From UBA7672 sp963738625 (GTDB taxonomy: Bacteria > Pseudomonadota > Alphaproteobacteria > Caulobacterales > Hyphomonadaceae): a stretch of 64,000 bases of DNA. The notes beneath the pieces were generated by a model. The model ran no database searches. It was not told the origin of the DNA and saw only the letters and a program-made list of their open reading frames with translations. This document shows, one piece after another, positions 25,749-34,294 of the stretch; within the stretch, counting starts at the first letter, position 1, and each line of letters begins with the position of its first letter. The translations under genes were made by a program, and so were the position numbers. The DNA lies in NCBI GenBank assembly GCA_963738625.1, contig CAVTXH010000003.1:558001-622000 (forward strand), in the 5' to 3' direction.

Positions 25749-27434
25749 GTGGCGGACGGCGTTGTGGTGACTGACCTACGAACCGTGCTGCGCCAGGCCG
25801 CCTCGGACGCCGAGGCCTATTTCCTCGATCTTCGCCGCGCGGTCGCGGCCCGGGTTGCGCCGGGCGGAAAAGTCGATCGCCGGAAAATCGACGAAGAGCA
25901 GCGCGCCACGCACGGCCTCGCCTGGGTGCTGACCTATGTCGAGACGCTGAAGGAAACCGCCAACTGGGCCGACCGCATCGCGGACGAAGGCAAGTTCGGC
26001 GAGATCGAGCAGCTGCTGACGCAGATCCTGTTCGGCGAATATCTCTCGCAGCTCATCGGCGGCCTGCCGATGACGCAGGTCGAGATCGTGCGGCCGATCG
26101 ACATGACGCACGACCAGGCAATCATGCAGAAGCTGTTCACGCCCGCGATCACGCAGCTGGTGATGGGCGGCAACACGCCGGCGGCGCGCATGAAGGCGGC
26201 GCAGATCATCGGCGGCTTCCTCGAAAGCCAGAAGGCGACGGTGGAGTACACCGGCCTCGAGGAAACGTTCGAAACGATCCGCGACCAGTTCCGCGCCTTC
26301 GGCAAGCAAGTTGTCGAGCCCTACGCGCACGAATGGCACATGAAGGATGTGCTCATCCCCGATGCCGTTGTGAAGCAGATGGGCGAGATGGGCGTGTTCG
26401 GCCTTACGATTCCGGAAGAGTTCGGCGGCCTTGGGCTGGGCAAGACGGCGATGTGCGTCGTCTCCGAGGAGCTAAGCCGCGCCTATATCGGCGTGGGATC
26501 GCTGGGCACGCGCTCGGAGATCGCGGCGGAGCTGCTGCTGAACGGCGGAACGAAAGCGCAGCAGGAGAAATATCTGCCTGGCATAGCGAGCGGCGCAATC
26601 CTGCCGACGGCGGTGTTCACCGAGCCGAACACGGGCTCGGACCTCGGCAGCCTGCGCACGCGCGCGGTGAAGGACGGCGCCAAATGGAAGATCACGGGCA
26701 ATAAGACCTGGATCACGCACGCAGCGCGCGCGGACCTCATGACCGTGCTGGCGCGCTCGGTGCCGAACACGGACAATTTCTCCGGCCTCTCCATGTTCCT
26801 CTGCGAGAAACCGCGCGGCACGGATGCCGACCCCTTCCCCGCCAAGGGCATGACGGGCGGCGAGATCGAAGTGCTCGGCTATCGCGGGATGAAAGAATAC
26901 GAGCTGGGCTTCGACGGGTTTGAAGTGCCGGCGGAGAATCTGCTCGGCGAAGTCGAGGGGATGGGTTTCAAGCACCTGATGGCGACGTTCGAAGGCGCCC
27001 GCATCCAGACCGCGGCGCGCGCCATCGGCGTGGCGCAGTGCGCGCTGGAGCTTGGGCTGAAATATTCGCTCGACCGCACGCAGTTCGGCCGGCAGATTTT
27101 CGACTTTCCGCGTACGAGCGACAAGCTGGTGATGATGGCGGCCGAACTCGTCGGCGTGCGCCAGCTCACCTATTTCTCGGCGCGCCAGAAGGATCAGGGC
27201 AAGCGTTGCGACCTCGAGGCCGGGCTCGCCAAGATGCTGGCGGCGCGAATCGCCTGGGGCGCAGCGGACAACGCGCTGCAGGTGCACGGCGGCAACGGTT
27301 TTGCGCTGGAATATCCGGTAAGCCGTGTGCTGTGCGATGCGCGCATCCTCAACATCTTCGAAGGCGCAGGCGAAGTGCAGGCCATGGTGATCGCGCGGCG
27401 CACGATCGACGAGTTCATCGGCGCGAAAAACTAG
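25749..27434 (+). CDS. mcd: Acyl-CoA dehydrogenase, (2S)-methylsuccinyl-CoA dehydrogenase type
   Basis: A 561-residue FAD enzyme, longer than ordinary acyl-CoA dehydrogenases by an N-terminal helical domain of about 170 residues (with HGLAWVLTYVETL). The catalytic domain has EFGGLGLGKTAMCVVSEEL, FTEPNTGSDLGSLRT, KITGNKTWITHAARADLMTV and a C-terminal HGGNGFALEYPVSR. That long form is characteristic of Mcd of the ethylmalonyl-CoA pathway, which oxidises methylsuccinyl-CoA to mesaconyl-CoA and feeds electrons to ETF. The GTG start has GGGAGAGAG upstream. Specificity is inferred from length and motifs; a general acyl-CoA dehydrogenase is the alternative. Confidence 0.82.
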   Translation: MADGVVVTDLRTVLRQAASDAEAYFLDLRRAVAARVAPGGKVDRRKIDEEQRATHGLAWVLTYVETLKETANWADRIADEGKFGEIEQLLTQILFGEYLSQLIGGLPMTQVEIVRPIDMTHDQAIMQKLFTPAITQLVMGGNTPAARMKAAQIIGGFLESQKATVEYTGLEETFETIRDQFRAFGKQVVEPYAHEWHMKDVLIPDAVVKQMGEMGVFGLTIPEEFGGLGLGKTAMCVVSEELSRAYIGVGSLGTRSEIAAELLLNGGTKAQQEKYLPGIASGAILPTAVFTEPNTGSDLGSLRTRAVKDGAKWKITGNKTWITHAARADLMTVLARSVPNTDNFSGLSMFLCEKPRGTDADPFPAKGMTGGEIEVLGYRGMKEYELGFDGFEVPAENLLGEVEGMGFKHLMATFEGARIQTAARAIGVAQCALELGLKYSLDRTQFGRQIFDFPRTSDKLVMMAAELVGVRQLTYFSARQKDQGKRCDLEAGLAKMLAARIAWGAADNALQVHGGNGFALEYPVSRVLCDARILNIFEGAGEVQAMVIARRTIDEFIGAKN

Positions 27435-27466
27435 GCATCAGAGCCTTGGTTGGATATTCAGTGGTC

Positions 27467-27967
27467 ATGCCACTGACAAGCGAACCCACCGAAGAGACCC
27501 TTAGAATTCTTCAGCTATTCCGCTGGTTTCGCGGCGGAACAGGTTCTGCATTCTCGCAAGTAGAATTCAGCATGTGTCGCCTGCTGGCCTGCATGCGCAA
27601 AAAGGCGGAGTTCTCTTCCGGACTTCAAGCGCTGCCTTGGACACCTTCGGACAGGTCGAAGGCGTTTCGAAGCACATTTGTCGGCAGCGCGCTTCTTCAA
27701 CAGCATGTCTCAAGGGCGAGCGAGATTTGCGACACATTTGATCTCATAATCGTGCCGCGCTACTTCCTTGCTCATGGATTTGCCCGGATCGATATGCCCG
27801 CGCGGGTAATACAGATGAGGTAGTTCCAGCCCGCCAGCGGGAACACCTGGAACGAAGAGCAATGGGACATTCCGTTCGAAAAAATGGAGGTCGGGGGCAT
27901 CAGATCGATAGCCTCGCGCAAGCTACCGTCGAGTTGTGCATCCAAGTTAGCAAAGAGCACGATCTAG
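27467..27967 (+). pseudogene. Broken HEPN-like gene with an in-frame stop
   Basis: From ATG at 27467 a frame runs 118 codons to TAG at 27821, then stays open a further 48 codons to TAG at 27967. Just before the first stop is PRYFLAHG, an R-x4-H motif like that of HEPN-type nucleases. The last part (WDIPFEKMEVGGIRSIASRKL) looks like the continuation of the same protein. Composition is less GC-rich than the neighbours, suggesting acquired DNA. The family link is tentative. Alternatively the region could be non-coding. Confidence 0.4.
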
Positions 27968-27974
27968 GATTCTA

Positions 27975-28301
27975 ATGCACCCAATGTCGAAATCGTCGAC
28001 TACCACTAGGGGCCGTCTGCTGCCTAACCCGACACCGGGAGAGATTCTGCTCGAGGAATTTCTGAAGCCGATGGGGCTCAGCCAAAACGAACTGGCGCGT
28101 GCGCTTCACGTCCCGCCGCGCCGTATCAACGAGATCGTGCTCGGCAAACGCGTCGTCACTGCCGACACCGACCTGCGGCTGGCGCGCTATTTCGGAATCT
28201 CCGAGGGTTTCTTCCTCGGCCTGCAAGCGGACTACGATCTCATGCAGAAACGGCGGGAAATCAGCTCTGCGCTGAAGTCCATTTCGCCAAGGGCGGCCTG
28301 A
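27975..28301 (+). CDS. higA: HigA-family antitoxin
   Basis: A 108-residue Xre-type protein with NPTPGEILLEEFLKPMGLSQNELARALHVPPRRINEIVLGKRVVTADTDLRLARYFGIS, the complete HigA pattern: a helix-turn-helix around residues 34-75. HigA binds and neutralises the RelE-like toxin HigB and represses the operon. No HigB-like frame exists directly before or after it; the preceding frame is broken. AGGA lies five bases before the ATG at 27975. Confidence 0.85.
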   Translation: MHPMSKSSTTTRGRLLPNPTPGEILLEEFLKPMGLSQNELARALHVPPRRINEIVLGKRVVTADTDLRLARYFGISEGFFLGLQADYDLMQKRREISSALKSISPRAA

Positions 28302-28395
28302 ACCGATCAGCCGTCCACTGATCCACGCACGGAACTGGCCCTCGCATCGACGCCCCTATGGGACTAGTCTCGGCGCCTCCAGCCTGGAGCTTCCC

Positions 28396-28638
28396 ATGGA
28401 GAAGATACGCGAAGACCTTCCCGTCTTCCTGCATGATGGCGAGGTCGCCATCGGCGCCGTGCGCGCCGTGCACAAGGCCAGCATCGACGTCTATATCGAG
28501 AACGCCGGCGACTTCATCGTGCCGCTTGGCGCCGTGCACGACGTGCACTTCGACAAGGTGATCCTGGACGCCCGCAAGCTCGAGCAGAGGCTGCGCGACG
28601 CCATCGGCCGCGCCCATTCGGCGGAAGATCCCGACTAG
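28396..28638 (+). CDS. Small conserved-looking protein, possible PRC-barrel-like
   Basis: An 80-residue protein, MEKIREDLPVFLHDGEVAIGAVRAVH, then FIVPLGAVHDVHFDKVILD. The alternating beta pattern and the IVPLGAVHDV segment recall PRC-barrel or DUF2171-like small proteins that bind other macromolecules, but similarity is weak. GGAG is seven bases upstream of the ATG. It stands alone between higA and the SGNH gene. Confidence 0.55.
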   Translation: MEKIREDLPVFLHDGEVAIGAVRAVHKASIDVYIENAGDFIVPLGAVHDVHFDKVILDARKLEQRLRDAIGRAHSAEDPD

Positions 28639-28698
28639 GCAGTTTGCGCCCCGCCTTTCGCCCGCTAGAGTGCGGAAAAGAAACGGCGGGAGGGTTTC

Positions 28699-29895
28699 AT
28701 GAGAAAGCTGATCGGTCTCGCGTGCGCGCTGGCGCTCGCAGGATGCGCGAGCCTGGCCCAGGCGCCGGCATCGCCCTCATGGATCGGCGTCTGGGGCGCA
28801 TCGCCTACCCCGCCGCCCGCCGGCGCCCGGACGTTCGAGAACCAGACCATCCGGCAGGTGCTGCGCGTCAGCGCTGGCGGAACGAAGGTGCGCCTACGCC
28901 TTACCAACGAGTACAGCGACAAGCCGCTGGAGATCGGCGCGGCTTCCATCGCCCTGGCCGCCGCCGACGGCGCCGCGATGGGCAAGGTGCTGGACCTCAC
29001 CTTCAGCGGCAAGACGTCCGTCACCATCCCGGCGAAAGCGCCGATGCTGAGCGATCCGATCGACTTCCCGCTGAGCGCGCTCGACAGCGTGTCGATCAGC
29101 CTGTTCCTGCCGCAGGCGACAGGCCCGTGCACCTGCCATCCAGGCGCGCGCGCCGATGGATTCATCTCGCCGCCGGGCGATTTCACGCGGGCGCAGTTCG
29201 AGCCGGCGGGCACGTTCACCAGCCGCGCCTTCATTTCGGGCGTTGAGGTGATGCCGGCGGGGCCGGCGCACACGCTGATCGCGTTCGGCGATTCCATCAC
29301 AGATGGAACGGCCTCGACCAACAACGCCAACAAGCGCTGGCCCGACATTCTGGCCGAGCGGTTCAAGACGGCGGGAATGAAGATCGGCATTTCCAACCAG
29401 GCGATCGCGGGAAACCGCGTGCTCTCGCACGCCATGCCGGTTTTCGGGGAATCGGCGCTGACGCGGTTCGACCGCGACGTGCTGTCGGTGCCGGGCGCCA
29501 GATGGATGATCGTGCTCGAAGGCGTCAACGATATCGGCATGGGCGGCGCGGCCCCGCCTTCCGCCGAGCAGATCATCGCCGGCTATCGCCAGCTCATTGC
29601 GCGCGCACACGACCGCGGGATCAAGGTCTTTGGCGCGACCATCCTGCCGTATGAGGGCGCGCGCTACTACACGGAAGCGGGTGATGGCGTGCGGCAGGCG
29701 GTCAACAGCTGGATGCGCGGATCCAAAGGCGGCAAGGATGGGTTCGACCGGGTGATCGATCTCGACGCCGCCATGCGAGATCCCGCCAACCCCAAGAAGC
29801 TGAAAGCCGACCTCCAGTCGGGCGACTGGCTGCATCCCAACGACGCCGGCTACAAGGTGATGGGCGACGCGATCGAGCTGTCGCTCTTCCGCTGA
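28699..29895 (+). CDS. SGNH/GDSL-family hydrolase lipoprotein
   Basis: A 398-residue lipoprotein (LALAGC lipobox, Cys16). The N-terminal half is a beta domain typical of carbohydrate-esterase-like SGNH proteins; the hydrolase half starts with TLIAFGDSITDG (nucleophile Ser199). Block III GVNDIG is near 275 and the catalytic Asp-His pair is in DWLHPND near 377. Such enzymes release acyl or acetyl groups from sugars or lipids. GGGAGG lies just upstream. The exact substrate is unknown. Confidence 0.87.
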   Translation: MRKLIGLACALALAGCASLAQAPASPSWIGVWGASPTPPPAGARTFENQTIRQVLRVSAGGTKVRLRLTNEYSDKPLEIGAASIALAAADGAAMGKVLDLTFSGKTSVTIPAKAPMLSDPIDFPLSALDSVSISLFLPQATGPCTCHPGARADGFISPPGDFTRAQFEPAGTFTSRAFISGVEVMPAGPAHTLIAFGDSITDGTASTNNANKRWPDILAERFKTAGMKIGISNQAIAGNRVLSHAMPVFGESALTRFDRDVLSVPGARWMIVLEGVNDIGMGGAAPPSAEQIIAGYRQLIARAHDRGIKVFGATILPYEGARYYTEAGDGVRQAVNSWMRGSKGGKDGFDRVIDLDAAMRDPANPKKLKADLQSGDWLHPNDAGYKVMGDAIELSLFR

Positions 29896-29913
29896 CGCCT
29901 AGCCGCCCGGCGC

Positions 29914-30435
29914 TCAGACCTTCATCTTGATCGCGCCGAGATAGTTGCGCTTGCCCAGCGGCACGCCCTTCATGCGCAGGATGTCGTAGGCGGTGGTGGC
30001 GTGGAAGTGGAAGTTGGGCAGGGAGAAGGTGAGCAGGAAATCCTTGCCGACGAAGGGCAGCTGCCGGTCGCCGAGATTGAAGATGACGTCCTTGTCCTGC
30101 AGCGCATCTACCTCGTCCGGCTTCAGCGCCTTGAGCGCCGCCAGCGCGTCGGCGACCTGCTTCTGCAGGCCTGCATAGTCGGTGTCCGGCGTGCCATAAG
30201 GCGGCTTGAACACCCCGCCCTTCACGCCCTCTAGCGCGCCCAGCGAGTGGCCGATCGAGGCCTGCACCTGATAGCGGAAGGGCAGCATGTCGCCGAACAG
30301 GCGCGTCTCGGTGATTTCGGCCGGGTCGATCTTTGCTTCTTCGAAATGCTTCCGGCCGCGGTCGAGAAAGCCTTCCATCGCGCTGAGCGTCTGGATGAAA
30401 AGCGCAGCGCTCGCCTCGTAAAGTGAAATCGACAT
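29914..30435 (-). CDS. DUF1993 domain protein
   Basis: A 173-residue protein. MSISLYEASAALFIQTLSAMEGFLDRGRKH followed by LFGDMLPFRYQVQASIGHSLGALEG and FHATTAYDILRMKGVPLGKRNYLG is the DUF1993 family, small helical-bundle proteins of the DinB-like superfamily with unknown function. The start at 30435 has GGGGAT upstream; an upstream in-frame ATG would add 13 unlikely residues. Confidence 0.85.
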   Translation of the reverse strand: MSISLYEASAALFIQTLSAMEGFLDRGRKHFEEAKIDPAEITETRLFGDMLPFRYQVQASIGHSLGALEGVKGGVFKPPYGTPDTDYAGLQKQVADALAALKALKPDEVDALQDKDVIFNLGDRQLPFVGKDFLLTFSLPNFHFHATTAYDILRMKGVPLGKRNYLGAIKMKV

Positions 30436-30457
30436 CGAATATCCCCAGCGTCTTTGG

Positions 30458-30497
30458 AAAAACGAAACAGCCACGGAGGCTATGACCTCCGTGGCTG
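30458..30497 (-). terminator. Rho-independent terminator downstream of the 30525-31610 gene
   Basis: CAGCCACGGAGG and CCTCCGTGGCTG form a perfect 12-pair stem with a six-base loop; on the minus strand it is followed by TTTCGTTTTT. It ends transcription of the secreted CHEGNY-family gene before the DUF1993 gene. Confidence 0.85.
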
Positions 30498-30524
30498 CTT
30501 ACGCAAACATTATCGGACCAGGAT

Positions 30525-31610
30525 CTACTGCTTCGCCTTGCCTTTGGCGCTGGTCTTCACGGGCTTCGCCTTCGCCGCCGCCTGCTCTTCCTTCAGGCGC
30601 GCGCCGGCGAGGATGCCGTGCATGCCGTAATTGCCTTCATGGCAGGCGTACTCGTAGAGGCGGCTCTGCGGATAGAAGCTGAGCTCAGCCTTCCACGGCT
30701 GCGTGTAGGTGTCCGGATCGTTGACCGTGAACTCGTAGAAGATGTCCTTCTCGCCCGTGCGCGTGAGGCGTTCAGTGACGACCGCCTTCGGAGATAGCGG
30801 GAAGGACTGGTTCTCGGCCTGCAGCGGATTGACGTTGATCGTCTCCATCACAAGCGTGTCGCCCTCCCACCAGGCGACGCTGTCGCCGAGCCAAGGCGTG
30901 ATTGCGGCTGGCCTGTGGCTCGCCTTGGCCTTGGCGGCGCTGTCGAAGATCGGAACGGCGCGCACATCGTGCGCCATTTCAACCAGGATCATCAGGTGCG
31001 TCGGCGTCGTCACGAACTGATAGTTGTTGTTGTAGAGCACGCTCAGCATGCCCGGCCCGCCCGTTTGGCCAAAGCCGATCAGGCAACGCTCGGAGATCGC
31101 GGTCTCTTCCGGGCCTTCATAGGGTGCATTGCCTGTCATGTAGCGAGTGAAGCCCGCCATCTGCTTGCGCGCCTGCGCGGCGGGGTCCTTGAACGGAAGC
31201 TGGCCGTTGGCGGGCTCGACAATGTTGGACGTGCGATACTCGCCCTTCACTTTGCCGAGCATCGTGCCGGGCGTGACCCAGAAACTGTCATAGCCCTTGA
31301 GGCCGAAGTCCGATCCGCCCTTGGGCGGGGCGCCTTTGGTGGGGTCAGAGTAGCGGGCGTTCTTGTTGAAGTCCGGGTCGTCCGCGGGGATGCCCGCGAT
31401 CGATGTCGAGTTCGCGATCTTCTTCGCCGTGGCTTCATCGACAACCAGCTTGTCGACGCCTCTAGCGCGCGACAGCGGCGTCAGAGAGGCGTTGGTCCAG
31501 ATGCCGTCGAAAGACGGCTTTCCGTCCGCCGTCCTCGGGACCTGGGCGATGGCGGGCGCGGCCATGATGGCGATGGCAAGCGCGGCAAGGGCGGGTTTCA
31601 GCATCCGCAT
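30525..31610 (-). CDS. Secreted WTN/CHEGNY-family protein (intact paralogue)
   Basis: A 361-residue exported protein with signal peptide (to about 22, AAPAIAQ). It begins RTADGKPSFDGIWTNASLTPLSR and ends YEYACHEGNYGMHGILAGAR, flanking a beta-rich body with RCLIGFG-TGGPGML, LMILVEMAHDVRAVPI and WLGDSVAWWEGDTLVMET. This is a large family in soil proteobacteria and acidobacteria with no known function; the two conserved Cys (in RCL and YACH) may form a disulphide. The C-terminus is Lys-rich. Paralogue of the broken gene at 24336-25482. Confidence 0.75.
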   Translation of the reverse strand: MRMLKPALAALAIAIMAAPAIAQVPRTADGKPSFDGIWTNASLTPLSRARGVDKLVVDEATAKKIANSTSIAGIPADDPDFNKNARYSDPTKGAPPKGGSDFGLKGYDSFWVTPGTMLGKVKGEYRTSNIVEPANGQLPFKDPAAQARKQMAGFTRYMTGNAPYEGPEETAISERCLIGFGQTGGPGMLSVLYNNNYQFVTTPTHLMILVEMAHDVRAVPIFDSAAKAKASHRPAAITPWLGDSVAWWEGDTLVMETINVNPLQAENQSFPLSPKAVVTERLTRTGEKDIFYEFTVNDPDTYTQPWKAELSFYPQSRLYEYACHEGNYGMHGILAGARLKEEQAAAKAKPVKTSAKGKAKQ

Positions 31611-31711
31611 AGGTAGTCCTCCTGTGGGGTGGCGCGCCTCTTCCGGACGCTCGCTTTAGTGCAAGGATACTCTTTAGTTCCAGCAAGGGAACCACTTCCG
31701 CAGCGTGAACT

Positions 31712-32161
31712 TCAGCGCCGCGCGTCCAGTATTTTGCGCAGGTTTTCAAGGAAAGGCAGCGCCGCCTTCACATCGGCGGGAGGAATGTCGGCGGTGATGC
31801 CCGCCATGACAGGGCCGATGGCGCGGATTGCCTGCTCGCGCGCCTTCCTTCCCGTCTCCGTAATCTCCGCCAGCTTTGCCCGCGCATCCTTCGGGTCGTC
31901 GGTGACTTTCACGAAGCCCTGCGCTTCGAGGCGCTGCAACGTGTTGGTCATCGCCCCTTTCGTGACCTGGAAAGCGGCGGCGAGGCGGCTGGGGGCCCAT
32001 GCGCCGCCGAGCCGCACGAAATGATTGAGTACGACGAACTGCGCCAGCGACATGCCTTCCGGCAGTACGCGCTCCAGGCTGTTTCCTGAAAGCTGGGCGA
32101 TGATGCCGATCTCGGTGAACATCCGGAAATAAAGATGGGCGAGGTCTTCGCGCTGGCTCAA
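31712..32161 (-). CDS. MarR-family transcriptional regulator
   Basis: A 149-residue winged-helix protein: SLAQFVVLNHFVRLGGAWAPSRLAAAFQVTKGAMTNTLQRLEAQGFVKVTDDPKDARAKLAEITETGR covers the recognition helix and the wing with its conserved Asp-Arg-Ala pattern. It is the third gene of the leftward unit after DUF4386 and the nitroreductase. It probably binds the palindromes at 34258-34294 upstream of the unit and so regulates its own operon. Confidence 0.9.
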   Translation of the reverse strand: MSQREDLAHLYFRMFTEIGIIAQLSGNSLERVLPEGMSLAQFVVLNHFVRLGGAWAPSRLAAAFQVTKGAMTNTLQRLEAQGFVKVTDDPKDARAKLAEITETGRKAREQAIRAIGPVMAGITADIPPADVKAALPFLENLRKILDARR

Positions 32162-32173
32162 GTCTTCAGCTCC

Positions 32174-33307
32174 TCAACTGATGAAGCCATCGAGTCCTCG
32201 GCGAGGCGCAGCCACGACCGGATCGGCATGACCCACGCGCACCAGCATCTGGATTCGCTTGCCCTCGCCAATCAAACCGTGAACCTCGCCGTAGAGCGCG
32301 CCCATTTCGGGGTATTCCTGCAACGACTGGCTCCACGGGTGGATGGCGAGCTTCAGCTCGGCTGCCTTCAGCGCGAGGCGGGCATAGGCGCGGCCGGCGG
32401 CCAGTTCTTCCGCACGTGTCTCGCCGCCCGTAATCCACGCGAAGGCGCGTGCAGACATGGCTTTTTCCCGAAACTGGTCCATGCCGATCTTGAAGGCTTC
32501 GGACTTGGGATCGGCCATCGCGGCGTGTGAGATCATGCCGGCGAGCTTGCCGAACTCGATCATCTGGCCCTCCAGCATCAGCCCGTCACGATGCGCGTTC
32601 ACTTCGGCCTTGCCGATTCGCATCAGGTCGACGCTTTCCTGGAGCGTATGCGGCGTCAGCATTTCCATTTCATGCGCGCGCCAAGTCAGGTCGCGCAGGC
32701 TGACCGCGAGATCGCCCTCGCCTGTCGTGCGGGCCACAAGGCCGTAGGCTGTCCCGGCAGCTTCAATCTGCTTCAGCTGATCGGGCGCAACCTCGCGCTT
32801 GTCGTAGGTGTTGCGGTTGGTGCGGCGAGCGGTGATGAAGCCGAACGCCGGATCGGGCTGCGCTGCGCCTGCGATCAGGCGCACGTGCGCAACGGGGCGA
32901 ACATCCAGTCTTGGCCGCGGCTCGCCTTCGGGAAAGGGCGTGATCTCCACACCGAAGCCTTCGCTGGCTGCGGCGATAACGAAGAGTTCGAGGAAGGCCC
33001 CGCAGCCCAACGTGATCTGACGGTCGAACGGATCGGTCGCCGGCAGGCGACGGTGGAGATCGCAATACAGCGTCAGCGCGTCGTCGCCTTCTAGCTTCAC
33101 GAGCCAGGGCTGGCGGTTGTGCGGGTTGGGCGCCAGCAAAGCGTAAGACAGGAATCTGCGGCGCTTTTCCTCAGGCGCTCCCGCCTCGCGCCAGGCCTGG
33201 CGCGCTTCGCCGGAAGGGCCGTTCAGCGCATACCAGCTTCCGGCTGCGACGGCCGCTAGCACAACGCCGCCGCCAACCAGCTTCAGGACTCCACGCCGCG
33301 TCGTCAT
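32174..33307 (-). CDS. Tat-exported nitroreductase-like (Acg family) protein
   Basis: A 377-residue protein with an N-terminal twin-arginine signal (TTRRGVLKLVGGGVVLAAVA) and a nitroreductase-like fold: RRFLSYALLAPNPHNRQPW is the FMN-binding start, and ITARRTNRNTYDKR is the usual second block. The Acg branch of this family has lost canonical flavin reduction and may sequester FMN. Being exported as a folded protein agrees with a bound cofactor. The neighbouring MarR regulator overlaps its region of control; spacing to MarR is 12 bases. Confidence 0.8.
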   Translation of the reverse strand: MTTRRGVLKLVGGGVVLAAVAAGSWYALNGPSGEARQAWREAGAPEEKRRRFLSYALLAPNPHNRQPWLVKLEGDDALTLYCDLHRRLPATDPFDRQITLGCGAFLELFVIAAASEGFGVEITPFPEGEPRPRLDVRPVAHVRLIAGAAQPDPAFGFITARRTNRNTYDKREVAPDQLKQIEAAGTAYGLVARTTGEGDLAVSLRDLTWRAHEMEMLTPHTLQESVDLMRIGKAEVNAHRDGLMLEGQMIEFGKLAGMISHAAMADPKSEAFKIGMDQFREKAMSARAFAWITGGETRAEELAAGRAYARLALKAAELKLAIHPWSQSLQEYPEMGALYGEVHGLIGEGKRIQMLVRVGHADPVVAAPRRGLDGFIS

Positions 33308-33335
33308 CTTGGGCTCCTTTGTAAGGAATTGAGTC

Positions 33336-34046
33336 TCAAACTGTCGCCGCTGGCCGCCGAAAGGCCAACAGCAGGATCACAAGCCCGGCAGCTGCGATCC
33401 ATAGTAGCATTGCCGTCGTTGCGATCACGACGTCGACCGGCGACATCACGCCGACGATCGACAGGGCCGGCATCACGGCCACGGCCGCAACAGGAAAGGC
33501 CGCCCATCCCAGCCAGGCCGGAAGGCCGCGGTCTCGAAGGATCAGCGCGCCTGCGCAAGCCAGCCAGAGCGAAGCGAAAATGGAAACGCCGAGGTCTTCG
33601 CCGATCGACCCGCCGTAGGCGTTGAGCGCCAGTTGCGTTGTCTCGATGGCCACGCGCTCGGCAGAGCCTTCAGGCGACGCGGCGTAGGCAGACGCCAGCG
33701 CGGAGGAGCCGGTGAGCCATCGAACGATGCCGATGGCGCGCGCAAGCGCCGATGCGGCGCCCAGCCCGATCGCCAGCACGGCGAGGCTGCCGAGCGGACG
33801 GTCGCCTTTTGCGTAACCGACGACAAGGGCGGCGCTGAATGCAAAGACCAGCGACCATCCCAGATAAAGGCCGTAGCCGAGCTTCACCGCCGCCGCTTGT
33901 TCGTGGATGAGCGGCAAGGTTTGCACGGCGGGAAAATCCAGGCTGGCGGGCCAGTCGATCGCTCCGCCGAGTACGGCCATGGGAGCAAAAAGGAAGAACG
34001 CCTGGAATAGCAGCAGCATGCCGCCAAACATGTGAGACGTGCGCAT
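33336..34046 (-). CDS. DUF4386-like membrane protein
   Basis: A 236-residue integral membrane protein with about six or seven helices. AVKLGYGLYLGWSLVFAFSAALVVGY and later segments agree with the DUF4386 family of unknown function. It precedes the Tat nitroreductase by 28 bases on the same strand and seems to be the first large gene of this MarR-controlled unit. Confidence 0.7.
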   Translation of the reverse strand: MRTSHMFGGMLLLFQAFFLFAPMAVLGGAIDWPASLDFPAVQTLPLIHEQAAAVKLGYGLYLGWSLVFAFSAALVVGYAKGDRPLGSLAVLAIGLGAASALARAIGIVRWLTGSSALASAYAASPEGSAERVAIETTQLALNAYGGSIGEDLGVSIFASLWLACAGALILRDRGLPAWLGWAAFPVAAVAVMPALSIVGVMSPVDVVIATTAMLLWIAAAGLVILLLAFRRPAATV

Positions 34047-34118
34047 TGGCGAGAGTTCCTGAAGCTAAGACGCCGCGAAACTTGCGACGCATATTGGGTT
34101 GATGACGAGACTTGGTTT

Positions 34119-34220
34119 TCAGGCGAACGGCGAGACGCCGGCAGTGTGGCCGAGCTGAGCCGCCAGGACCGTTACCGACCAGGCCGACACGAAAACCGAG
34201 AGAGCAAACAGAAGGCGCAT
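34119..34220 (-). CDS. Possible 33-residue membrane/secreted peptide
   Basis: A 33-codon frame starting ATG at 34220 with AGGAG eight bases upstream encodes MRLLFALSVFVSAWSVTVLA followed by AQLGHTAGVSPFA: a signal-peptide-like or single-helix peptide. It is the first frame after the MarR-type operators and precedes the DUF4386 gene by 72 bases, so it may be the leader of that operon. Confidence 0.45.
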   Translation of the reverse strand: MRLLFALSVFVSAWSVTVLAAQLGHTAGVSPFA

Positions 34221-34257
34221 GGGGTTTCTCCTGTACCTGCCGTCATAACGGCGATTT

Positions 34258-34294
34258 AGTTCAATGATGAACTATGTAGTTCAACGTCAAACTA
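34258..34294. promoter_or_regulatory. Two palindromic operators between divergent units
   Basis: AGTTCAATGATGAACT (34258-34273) is a perfect inverted repeat with a four-base centre. TAGTTCAACGTCAAACTA (34277-34294) is a second, imperfect one sharing the AGTTCA half-site. The centres are about 20 bases apart, placing both on the same face of the helix. They overlap likely promoter elements for the leftward MarR operon; the MarR protein is the obvious candidate ligand. Confidence 0.6.

Noticed and set aside
27772..27960. 62-codon minus-strand frame in the broken HEPN-like region
   Set aside because: The plus frame has better third-position GC and continues in frame past the stop; the minus frame has no ribosome site.
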